Shown: in pieces, positions 22,941 to 34,802 of the stretch
Layout of the letters: each line of letters begins with the position of its first letter
Position numbering within the stretch: the stretch's first letter is position 1
From: Symbiodinium natans
Lineage: Eukaryota > Sar > Dinophyceae > Suessiales > Symbiodiniaceae
Assembly: GCA_905221605.1 (NCBI GenBank)
Contig: CAJNDS010002601.1
Location: forward strand, 28,501-92,500
Direction: 5' to 3'
Length of the DNA stretch: 64,000 nt
Translations under genes and position numbers: made by a program
The notes under the pieces: model-generated
Seen by the model: the letters and a program-made list of their open reading frames with translations, nothing else
Told to the model about the DNA's origin: nothing
Databases searched by the model: none

Positions 22941-23626
22941 AACCCTAAACCCTAAACCCTAAACCCTAAACCCTAAACTAGTCGGCAGTGCACCTGAACC
23001 GTAGCGCCGCAAACCCGAAACCCGCCTTGCGTGCCGGACTTCGGCTTTCCGTAGCCTGTAGGGCTTGCGTTTAAGGTGTTGGAGATTCCTAGGAATATTT
23101 TGTAAAGAGGCATATCAGGGGCAAGATGATTATGGCACCCTGTACCCTAAGCCCTGAACCCCCCCCGGAACTCCGTAAGAAGCACAAGACCTCAGAGAAC
23201 TTCCCATATGGGTTTTTGTTTACGAAAATAGGGGTACCCTTTTGGGGGGTCCTTTGTAACCCCTAAACCCTAAACCCTTACCCTAAACCCTAAAACCTAA
23301 ACCCTGAAACCCGAAAAGGGGTACCCGTATCCCAGAGAGCCGAGGCCCACGTTCGAACACTCCAAGCTGGTGGAAGCTTCTCAGTGCTGCATTCGCCGAG
23401 GGCACTCTAGGGTTTAGGGTTGAGGGTTGAGGGTTTAGGTTCAAAAAGGGTTTAGGATTCAGAGCATTTCAGAGACGGTTCAGCATCGCATGATACAGAG
23501 GCATGTGGTATTCGATTGCATATTCTCGTACTGCACGAATGGAAAGGCGATTAGGGGAACAATGTAATCATGTCGGCATCCAAATGCTGATAGTGTGCAG
23601 AAGGTCTCCCGATTTGAGAGTCAGAG

Positions 23627-23781
23627 TTGCAAGACTACGATGCCGGGCCGCTTCATGTGACCATGGACGTAAAAATTGCGGAGTATGTGGGGCTGGAGAC
23701 TTGCCATCGGTCGCACACTAGGCCTCCCGACGCTGGAGTCCCATCTAGAATCGTGTACTATTCCATTTTAGTCCTGCCCCG
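23627..23781 (+). CDS. Unrecognised coding exon just upstream of the CDPK kinase exons
   Basis: Reads LQDYDAGPLHVTMDVKIAEY, then VGLETCHRSHTRPPDAGVPS and RIVYYSILVLPR, ending before a possible GC donor (CGT|GCTG). It could encode the N-terminal extension of the kinase whose first recognised exon is 80 bases downstream, or belong to the preceding gene. Phase alone does not decide. Confidence 0.45.
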
Positions 23782-23863
23782 TGCTGTTGGAGGCCCTAAA
23801 CCCTGAACCCTAAACCGTAGACCCTAAACCCTAATCAACGACTTGCCCTGCCAACTATCCTAG

Positions 23864-24374
23864 GTGAGCATCCTCCACGGCACTTCGACGCTGCAAGACA
23901 AGTACGACATCGTAAAGCAGCACGGTGTCTGCAACTAGGGTTTAGGGTTTAGGGTTTAGGGTTAGGGTTTAGGGTTTAGGGTTTAGGGTTAGGGTTTAGG
24001 GTTAGCACAACTTGCTTGGATGGCTCGGTTTCTCTTCCGTGATTTTGCAGCTCCCAGACTGACAATGCCAACCGCATGAACCCTCCAGCCCTGCAGTTTC
24101 CCAAAGCCCCAACCGAAGCTTTTGCCTGAAAACATGCTGCCGGCATGACCTTCGTGATGAGAGAGGACAGTTTGCGAACGTTCAGTTCGGTATAACCCCA
24201 AACCCTAAACCCTAAACCCTAAACCCTCCTGAACCAAGGATCCCTAAACCGTCAACCCCATCCTTGAGCCTTGAGCCCTTGAACTTCAAAGCCAATCCAG
24301 ACAAAGTGCCTCAAAATCATGGAAGCTCGCCTTAGGATTGGCACTGGCACGCAAGGAAAGACTTTCCTGGTCAG
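23864..24374 (+). CDS. CDPK exons 1-2: entry to kinase domain and glycine-rich loop
   Basis: 23864-23919 encodes STLQDKYDIVKQ. Its donor is GC at 23920. The next exon begins after TTAG at 24336 and supplies IGTGTQGKTFLVR. The codon split across the junction (CA + G) restores KYDIVKQIGTGTQGKTFLVR, the usual lead-in and GxGxxG loop of a protein kinase. Confidence 0.85.
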
Positions 24375-26243
24375 GCAGCCGCTCGGAGCGACGAGGTTTA
24401 GGGTTTAGGGTTTAGGGTTTAGGGTTTAGGGTTTAGGGTGTAGGGGTATCTCTGTGGATGTCGGGGTGCGGCTGAGTATGGGTGAGGGTCATGCGGACTC
24501 GAAGGCCCCAAACCCTCAATCCCTGGTCCTAACCCCTAAACCCTAACCCTTGCACTACCAATTGCTCAAGAACCCCAAACAAATACAAAATGTTCTTCCT
24601 TATAAGGGTAATATAGGGATTGTTTGTTGTTGGGGTTCTTAAGCAAATAGTGGTGTATCTTCAGGTCAAGGCGGGCTTGCGTCGTTCTTCAGTGCTTCAA
24701 TACGGGCTCAACAAGCGAAGATGCATTCGGATCAGGGGGTTTGAGCTTTTGGTGCTTATCAGGCTGTAGCTCTGCCTCAGAGTTCTTTTTTTGGACCCTA
24801 AACCCTAAACCCTAAACCCTAAACCCTAAACCCTAAACCCTAAACCCTAAACCTAAACAGCCATGAGGGACCAGAACCATGCCCTGAATCCCAAGGAATT
24901 GGGGGTTAGAGTTGCTTGGTGACCTCTTCCCTCTACGGGCCGCACAGTCGTCACATCCCCTAAGCCCCTACACTCAAAGCCTCAACCCAGACTGTCCCCC
25001 CCCTCAACCAAGGTTTGCCGCTTTAGGTTTAGGGTTTCGGGTTTAGGGTTTAGGGTTTAGGGTTTAGGGTTTAGGGATTTTGCTCCCCCTTTTTTGGGAA
25101 CCCCCCCCACCCAAATTACGTAAGCTTGTCGTGTTCAAGCTGGAGCTTAGAAGAAACCTTAAGCCCTAAACCCTAGACCCTAAACCCTAAACCCTAAACC
25201 GTGGGTCTGCCGCGAATCTTGGGAAGGAAGAAGGATCCGAAGGACACATCTGCCTGCCCATTCTATGTGGTCAAAGAAACGCATGACAAGAGCCTTGGCA
25301 GATCCATAGGGTTTAGGGGTTTAGGGTTTAGGGTTTAGGGTTTAGGGTTTAGGGTTTAGGGTTTAGGGTTTAGGGCCCTCAGTCCTGGAATGAAGCAGCT
25401 TCCAGGTTCAAAAGGGTTTCTGGTTTAGGGTGAGCATCTCTTTTTGTGGACTCGTTCTGGGTGGTTTTGAGCCAGGTCTTGATGCAACCACCGCTGAGTT
25501 TGGGCAGTCACTACACGCGCGCGCGTGCGTGTGAGAGACAGAGGTTGTGGGAACTGCTAAGGAATCCGGATGCCCGCGCAGAACTGGAGCAGGAGTTCGA
25601 GCGCATGAAATGCTTCCTGATTGCACCTGTTCCCGCAGTTTTGGCGAACTGCCAGCACATGTCGTGGGTCATCCTTAAAATTATAGTATAAACCCCCTTT
25701 GTTTAGGACTCTGTGACCTTCCTTCCGTCGGTCACATCGCACCGATGAGGTCTGATTCATCCCAACATCACCAAGGCATCGGATGCACAAACGATGCCCG
25801 CGCCAGGGTCGTTTACGGTTTAGGGCTTATAGGGTTTAGGGTTTAGGGTTTATAAGGTTTAGGGTTTAGGGCTTAGAGTAGCAATATGTGGGGCTTCTCC
25901 TTTTCGCCCGTACGTAGTTTGCCAATATACCCTTGGAGCTAGCTCGGGAGTAGAACCCCCTGTTCATGAGCCGTGTGGGAATATTGTGCATATCCAAATC
26001 TGAAGCTAAGTAGCGCACTAAATGCTAAACCGCAAGCATGCCAAACCAAGCTCCCTCCCCCAAAAAAACCCGACTCCTCCCAAAGCCAAAGCCCTCGTCC
26101 CCAGATTCTGCCCGCATGCGCCAAGATGTGACATTCAAGCCCTCAACCCACTTAGACCGCAAAGCTCGAAGCCCTGAACCCTAAGACCTAAGAATCAACA
26201 TGCCCTTTAAAACCCGACGTCCTCAACCCGAAATCGCGTCCCG

Positions 26244-26295
<52 letters not shown>

Positions 26296-29200
26296 ACAAA
26301 AAAAGAACAGAAGGAAACCAAAGTCTGAAAGTGCTCGTAAGACTGAAAGCCTTAAGTACACCTTTATCCCCACCCAACCCAACAAAAATCCTAATCCCAA
26401 GTTTAGGGTTTCGGGGCTCAGGGCCGGAGCGGCTAAACCCCCCAAACTCTAAACCCTAAACCCTACACCCGAACCACTCCTGGTTTCGTGTATCTGCTGA
26501 CGTTTTCTTAGCTTGGGCTCGATCCCCCTAAACCCCAAACCCCAAACCCCAAACCCCAAACCCCAAACCCCAAACCCCAAACCCCAAACCCCAAACCCTA
26601 AACCCTAACTGGGGGCAGGTGGCTGAGTTGGTGAAGGGGCAAGTGCCCGAGGATGGCACCTGGAAGGCAACTGCTCAAAAGGGCCGTCCAAGGGGCTAGG
26701 ATTTAGGGTTTAGGGTTTCGGGCTAGGGTTTGGGGTTTAGGGTTTCGGGCTAGGGTTTAGGGTTTGGGATTTAGGGTTTGGGGTTAAAGGGTTTAAGGGT
26801 TTAAGGGTTTAGGGTATAGTTAAGAAGGGGGCGAAGGCCCTAAACCCCAAACCCTGAACCCGAGGGGCTAGTTACATCTGACGCCAGACGGCACAATTGC
26901 CAAGTTCGCCTCTAAACTTTGCATACAAGACATGTCACGCTGTAGCTGTGTGGAGGGTATGTATCAGCAATAGGAGCGACCCGTTTTCCTTGCCAGGTTC
27001 AGGTGTGTTTTGCGTGGCGTGGAAAGTAGGTGGTCACCGATAAAATCTCTTTTCAGCCCCGTTGGGCCCTATCACCCTCCACACCCTCATGGAAGGACTG
27101 CCTGTATGTGGTTTACGAGCATGCCGTCGGGCGCCCGATTTTTTTTGCCAGCACGGCTTCCAGATCCGGAGGACCTGGCTTCTCAAGGGACTCAGACTCG
27201 TACCCATGAGGTTGTACCCTTAAAGGCTGCCCTTAACATATTCCGAATATGGCTCTTCTACTACCTTAAGGATCTTTAGGAGGGTCCCAGAACCCAAGGG
27301 TCCAACCTAACGGAATCCTAGTAAGCCCGAAGCCCTTTTTGGGGGTTTTCGAAATCAGGGGGTTACCTTCATGGTGTCCTGATTAACAGGGAATCCGACT
27401 ATTTGGGGATCTATATCAGGGGTCCCCCTATTTTCGTGAACCACCATTTCGTCTAGAGCTGCGAAAGCCCTGAACGTCCAAGCCGTTGATCAAGGTGGGG
27501 GGCGACCTCTTCAACTACATGCAGCGCATGACGCCGGGCTCCGTCCAGGGAGGAACTTAGAAAAGTTAAGTTAGCATAGCGGGGAGCTATATAATACAGC
27601 CCTAAACCCTAAAACAAATATCCCGACCATGGTCGCAAAATCAAGTTTATGACAAGAACGTAGACCTCGAACTCCTAGGGATCCCCCCCACAAGGGTTTA
27701 GGATTTAGGGTTTAGGGCTTAGGGCTCAAGGTTTAGGGAAGAGTCTAAAGGTTAAAACCGCGTGCCCCCAACATGCCTCAGCCTGCGGAACCTTGCCCGA
27801 CTTCCGTGTTTCGTTTTTGCGAATTCCGCCCTACGTCCCGAGCTCCCTACTGTAAGAACCACCCGAAACCCTAAACCCTAAACCCTAAACCCCAAACCCT
27901 AAACCCTAAACCCTAAACCCTAAACCCTAAACCCTAAACCCTAAACCCTAAACCCTAAACCTAACCCTAAACCCTAAACCCTAAACCCTAAACCCTAAAC
28001 CCTAAACCCTAAACCCTAAACCCTAAACCCTAAACCCTAAACCCTAAACCCTAAACCCTAAACCCAAACCCTAGACCACCCCAAACTATGAGCAAGAAGA
28101 CGCCAAGGATTCGGTCTGACCAGGCCAACTCCATCACTGAAGCCTGGGTCGCGCAGGCGCGGGCTTGCCAGAAGCTGCGCGTTTAGGGTATTTGGGGTTT
28201 AGGGTTTAGGGTTTAGGGTTTAGGGTTTAGGGATACTTGGAGGTTCATAGCTATAAGTAGGGTTATAAGTTCTAAGTATGGTAGTTATACCTATAACCCC
28301 ATTTAGGGCCCAGCAAGGGGCCAAGCTGATGCTGATGCTCGCCTTGTCGGGCCGCTGCTTGTCGGGCCGCTCAGGGCCAGCAAAGGGCCAGCTGATGCTG
28401 ATGATGCTCGCATTGCCGGGCCGCTCAGGCCCAGCAAGGGGCCAGCTGATGCTGATGATCGCCTTGTCGGGCCGCTCGGGCCCAGCAAAGGGCCAGCTGA
28501 TGCTGATGATGCTCGCCTTGTCGGGCCGCCCAGGCCCAGCAAAGGGCCAGCTGATGCTGATGATGCTCGCCTTGTCGGGCCGCCCAGGAACAGCAAAGGG
28601 CCAGCTGATGCTGATGATGCTCGCCTTGTCGGGCTGATGCTGATGATGCTCGCCTTGTCGGGCCGCCCAGGCCCAGCAAAGGGCCAGCTGATGCTGATGA
28701 TGCTCGCCTTGTCGGGCCGCTCAGGCCCAGCAACGGGCCAGCTGATGCTAATGATGCTCGCCTTGTCGGGCCGCTCAGGCCCAGCAAACGGCCAGCTGAT
28801 GCTGATGATGCTCGCCTTGTCGGGCCGCTCAGGCCCAGCAACGGGCCAGCTGATGCTGATGATGCTCGCCTTGTCGGGCCGCCCAGGCCCAGCAAAGGGC
28901 CAGCTGATGCTGATGATGCTCGCCTTGTTGGGCCGCCCAGGCCCAGCAAAGGGCCAGCTGATGCTGATGATGCTCGCCATGTCGGGCCGCTCAGGCGCAG
29001 CAAGGGGCCAACTGATGCTGATGATGCTCGCCTTGTCGGGCCGCCAAGGCCCAGCAAAGGGCCAGCTGATGCTGATGATGCTCGCCTTGTTGGGCTGCCC
29101 AGGCCCAGCAAAGGGCCAGCTGATGCTGATGATGCTCGCCTTGTCGGGCCGCCCTGATGATGCTCGCCTTGTCGGGCCGCCCAGGCCCAGCAAAGGGCCA

Positions 29201-32200
29201 GCTGATGCTGATGATGCTCGCCTTGTCGGGCCACTCAGGCCCAGCAAGGGGCCAGCTGATGCTGATGATGCTCGCCTTGTCGGGCCGCCCAGGCCCAGCA
29301 AAGGGCCAGCTGATGCTGATGTTGTCGGGCCGCCCAGGCCCAGCAAAGGGCCAGCTGATGCTGATGATGCTCGCCTTGTCGGGCCGCCCAGGCCCAGCAA
29401 AGGGCCAGCTGATGCTGATGATGCTCGCCTTGTCGGGCCGCCAAGGCCCAGCAAGGGGCCAGCTGATGCTGATGATGCTCGCCTTGTCGGGCCGCCCAGG
29501 CCCAGCAAAGGGCCAGCTGATGCTGATGATGCTCGCCTTGTCGGGCCGCCCAGGCCCAGCAAGGGGCCAGCTGATGCTGATGATGCTCGCCTTGTCGGGC
29601 CGCCCAGGCCCAGCAAAGGGCCAGCTGATGCTGATGATGCTCGCCTTGTCGGGCCGCCCAGGACCAGCAAAGGGCCAGCTGATGCTGATGATGCTCGCCT
29701 TGTCGCCAGCAAGGGGCCAGCTGATGCTGATGATGCTCGCCTTGTCGCGCCGCCCAGGCCCAGCAAAGGGCCAGCTGATGCTGATGATGCTCGCCTTGTC
29801 GGGCCGCCCAGGCCCAGCAAGGGGCCAGCTGATGCTGATGATGCTCGCCTTGTCCGGGCCGCCCAGGCCCAGCAAAGGGCCAGCTGATGCTGATGATGCA
29901 AAGGGCCAGCTGATGCTGATGATGCTCGCCTTGTTGGGCCGCCCAGGCCCAGCAAAGGGCCAGCTGATGCTGATGATGCTCGCCTTGTCGGGCCGCCCAG
30001 GCCCAGCAAAGGGCCAGCTGATGCTGATGATGCTCGCCTTGTCGGGCCGCCCAGGCCCAGCAAAGGGCCAGCTGATGCTGATGATGCTCGCCTTGTCGGG
30101 CCGCCCAGGCCCAGCAAAGGGCCAGCTGATGCTGATGATGCCTCGTCGGGCCGCCCAGGCCCAGCAAAGGGCCAGCTGATGCTGATGATGCTCGCCTTGT
30201 CGGGCCGCCCAGGCCCAGCAAAGGGCCAGCTGGTGCTGATGATGCTCGCCTTGTCGGGCCGCCCAGGCCCAGCAAGGGGCCAGCTGATGCTGATGATGCT
30301 CGCCTTGTCGGGCCGCCCAGGCCCAGCAAAGGGCCAACTGATGCAGATGTGTGGGGGTTTAGGGTTTAGGGAGTACGAGTCTCTTGAGAGCCGGTGAAGG
30401 TGCGCTTGAGGCCATGGCTAGTGTTCTGGTGGCGGGCTTAAAACTTCGTAGTGGAGTAACCTTCAACCTTTGTGGGGTAGTATAATCCTTATAAATTCCC
30501 AAAGGTTAACCCTTTAGTTCCCCTAGGTTACTGGACAACTAATCAACTGGTAGTATCTATAATCCCTACAAGTTCCCAAAGGTTAACCTTTAGTTCCCCT
30601 GCCCTAAACCCTAAACCCTAAACCCTAAACCCTAGGTTGTTGGACAGCTAAGAAAAAGACGCCCTGCATGTTTCCATCAGGTGGAAGTTAGGCTTCGAGT
30701 TTGGAGGGTGCAGGGTTTAGGGCTCATAGGGTTTAGGGCTCATAGGGTTTAGGGTTTAGGGTTTAGGGTTCAGGGTTCAGGGTTCAGGGTTCAGGGTTCA
30801 GGGTTTAGGGTTTAGGGTTTAGGGTTTAGGGTTAGGGTTCAGGGTTTAGGGTTTAGGGCCTCAACACGGTGGCTGTGACACACATTGCGCTTGGACACGT
30901 GTTCGTGGGAGGTGTTCCGCCACGTGGTGCTGGGAGTCTCCTATCTTCACAGCGGGGGCCCTTGGCAAAGTCCGTCAAGACAGGGTTTAGGGTTTAGGGA
31001 TACTTGGAGGTTCATGGTCAGTTATAAGTAGGGTTATAAGTACCCCAAGTGGGGTTAGAAGTATAATTACCATACTTCTAACCCCATTTATAACTACCCA
31101 TGAACCTCCAAGTACAGCCAACAGCCTAATATGGGGGCCTAAAAAACTAGAATAGGGTTTAGGGAGGTTGCTGTACATGTATTATAGGGGGCATAAGGAA
31201 AGACTATTAGTACTGCTTCCCGCCCCTGTATTAGGTGAGGGTTCGGGCTTTATGGCCTGCAGGTTTGGCTTGAAGCTTGATGCAGGAGGTGTCGCAAAGC
31301 TGTTGCACTCAGACTTGGCAGCCCTGTGGTACCCTTTTTCCCTTTTTTTGGTTCAAGGTTCCCTTAGAAAGTAACCAACCCCAAAAAGAGTGCCCGTATT
31401 CTAACAAATGGTGACTGGGCTACCAAGCAGACGTATGCTTTGCCTCACTCTCTTTCTGTCTTCCTTTCTCCTTCCCTCCCGGCCTTGGCTTGCGAGAGTG
31501 GCTTCCCGTGGCTCCCAAGTTCCCATGCGCCATAGATAAGGGATATAAGCTAAAAGGGACCTTAATCTTACTCCCCTATAGAACCGTATATTTTCTATAG
31601 ATATATATATATATATACATATACCTTGTAGAGTCCCTATATATACACACATACGTATACCTTATATAGTCCCTATGTACTTAGTACCCCCCTACGTTAC
31701 CCCTAAGGTCCCCCGATAAGGATCCCTCCTTTCGCCCCTTGTTCAAAATCTTGTTCACAGGGGTTGGAGGGTTGCCACAAGGCGAAGGGATCGTTCACAA
31801 CGACCTCAAGCCCGAGAACCTCCTGTGCATGCAAGCGTGCCTGTGGCTTGCAGAGAGGGGGAGGCTTGGGCCTGGGAGAATTGGGCAAAGCATCGTCGGC
31901 AGCGGAGGAAAAGGGGTGGGGTTCGTTGGGTTTACTGGGCGGCTTAGGACACCGACCTCCGCAGACCTAAGACCTAAGACCCTGGGGGCTCTGTGGCCTT
32001 GCCCTTATCTAGGATGCCCAGTAGTACCCTTCTTCCCTTTTTGGGGGGTTTAGGTTCCCCTACAAACCCCTTTAATCCTAGGTTACTGGGCAACCTAGTT
32101 ATAGCTTGAAGCCTTTGTCCAAAGGTTCGATCCACAGCAGCCTGGTCAAGTCCCCTGGATCACGATCACGGATTTCGGATGCGCCAAGGCTCGGCCTTAG

Positions 32201-34771
32201 GGCTTAGGGCTTAGGGCTGAGGGCTGAGGGCTTAGGGCTTAGGGCTTAGGGCTTAGGGCTTAGGGTTTAGGGTTTAGGGTTATTTCGGATGGGCCTTATC
32301 TCGGGTCTGTCTGGCGCTGTCGAGTATGGGGTTGAGGGTGCGGGGCTTTAGGGGTATCAGTGCCTGTGCCTTGTAATAGAAGCGAAGGTTATTTGAGCAG
32401 ACATGCTGATCGCAAATTCGTGGTTGATCGCACGTGAACTGGGTATTCCATAACATCATGCTTTGCATTCCTTGGTCTCCTTGCACTTGCGCGTCGTAGG
32501 GGCAGGAACCACAAAGTTGGAGGCAGATGAAGAGGATGACGATGATGACTCATGTTGTGGCCCATCAGCAGGAACGTCCTACAAACCTCATGATGTGTTT
32601 AGCCATCATTGCCTCTTTCGCCCCTTTTCGCCCCCACCCCCCCTCACCCCCCACCCCCCACCCCCCCACCCCGCCAGCCTCCCGTTGCAGAATAGGGGCA
32701 CATGTAACCGTGACAGGTTTTGGGTTACAGTGACACAGACCATGTGTTACAGGGACAAGCACATTATAGGTTAACATGACAAGAGTCAGTTCTTATCCAA
32801 GGCCTACTACTTGCCTCCCAGGTAGGCCAGGCCGTAAACAGACTAGGGAACTGCCAGGGAAGCTTGTCTGTCTACCTGCCCCTCTTCAAGCGAACCTAGT
32901 GCAGGCGGGCCGTGGTAGCAAAAAACCTTGGCGTGGTTACAATTACACCCCCTCGACGTGGTTACAACACGCCCTCCAGAAAGAATGGGGGAAGTAACAA
33001 ATATACCAGGATTAGATTCCAGCTTCTGCTGGTTCCACCCCCTCCACTCTAAGTCGAATGCTTCTGGTGCAGCTGCAACGCCCGTTTGCCACCGCCGGCT
33101 GCAGGTCAAGGGTGAAAGAGATTTCTGCTCTGGCGATCCGAGATATCAGTCGCCCGAGACGTTCAAGGCCCGGGCACGAGATCTACTGATTTTTCAGCTT
33201 GGTCACGAGGTTTGGTCGTTTGAGCTCTTAAACAGCCCTGTGCTAAGAAGTGTTTAGGGGTTTAGGGTTTAAGGTTGAGGGTTCAGGGCGTCTGGCAGTC
33301 AGCAAGTCCAGCTTCAAAAAGGGTTTAGGGTTTATAGGGTTTAGCTTAGTAGTAGAGTAGATAACCTTTAACCTTTTTGGGGTAGTATGGTCCCTATAAT
33401 TTCCCAAAGGTTAACCTTTTGTTCCCCTACCCTAAACCCTAAACCCTAAACCCTAAACCCTAAACCCTAAACCCTAGGTTACTGGACAACTAACGGTTGG
33501 AAGTGCATGAGCCGACCTCTAAAGCGCCAAGCCAGGGACCCTCCCTTGAAGGCCCTCTTGGCGTCGCTGAGGGGCAAAACGACCTTAGGCCTTGCTGGCT
33601 CCTTGGCCATTTACCCTAAACCCGAAACTCCTAAACCCGAAACCCTAAACCCTAAACCCTAAACCCTAAACCCTTCCTTGGACCCCAAACGCTAAACCTT
33701 TATAGCTTCGGGTTTTGTATTTCCATAAGCCGGATCGGGCATTTCTAAACCCAAAGCCCTATACCCCCCCGCCCCCCCCCCCCCCCCCCCCAAGGTTTGA
33801 GTCCTGCCAAGAACAGCGGGCTTTTGGGCGTTAAGGATTTTCGGCCCTTGCAGAGCTGCCTCTTATGAAAGGGCTTGCACAAGGTGCTATGTATTACAGT
33901 TACGGCCTGCGGGTGTCAACGGTGGCTATTTTCAAGGGGAACATCCGAAGTTGAGGGTTTGCCCCCTGGTTCTTAGTAGGGAATGAGGGAATTAGAGCCT
34001 TATATATACCCTTTAAGGGATTACATAGGGTAGTAGGGAAGAAGCAGCCAGTTTAGGGGAGTTCGATGCTGTAGTCACCTTTGGCCCTAAATTCTCAGCC
34101 GCAACAGAGGCTCCTGACAGCTGAGGAAGCAAGGCATCGTTCGTAGTCAGGGCTCGGGGGCTTTGGGCTCACACGCGCGAGGCCTGAATCTCGCTGCGGC
34201 AATGCCCAGTAGTCAGTCCCATCAAGCAAACAGGGCGGCCATTTCTGCTCTTGGGTGGCTGAGGAACCTACGAACCGCCAAACTCTACAGATTACGGACC
34301 CTATACAATGAGCCCTTTATGCAAGAAGCCCTGTATAGACCCTCTAGGCCCGCAAAAAGGGTGGACTTGCCCTAAACCCTAAACTCTAACCCTAAACCCT
34401 AAACCCCAAACCCTGAACCCTAGGGTTGGGCTACTAACTGAAGCACACGCTGACGTTGAGAAAGGTGAGATCGGCTATCCGGCAGACATATGGTCACTGG
34501 GAGTGGCCCGGTCGGTGGAAGGTTCAGGGTTCCGAGGACCTCGAGAGTAGGCCCTTATTTCCTTTCTTGAAGGGTTTAGGTTCCCTTACAAAGCCCCTTA
34601 AAGCCAAAAAGGGCGCGCTTTTCATTCCTAGGTTTCTCTTGGGGTTCTGGGTTGGGTTTGGGGTTCACTTACCAAGCCAACAGTTGAACTTGACTCAACT
34701 CCGAGGCGGCTTTCCACCCTAAACCCTAAACCCTAAACCCAAAACCCTAAACCCTCGGTTCGCAGGGACCC

Positions 34772-34802
<31 letters not shown>

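Noticed and set aside
24663-24760. Segment reading VVLQCFNTGSTSEDAF, first taken as the kinase lysine strand with Lys replaced by Gln
   Set aside because: The exon at 25227-25297 joins the glycine-loop exon in phase and supplies an intact VVK, so this segment is not needed and is probably intron.
28303-30337. Very long open frames on both strands (up to about 600 codons) with Ala/Gly/Pro/Ser or Gln/His repeats
   Set aside because: All come from the 54-bp minisatellite, whose period is divisible by three. The same DNA is open in several frames on both strands, and the block lies in an intron between two firmly placed CDPK exons.
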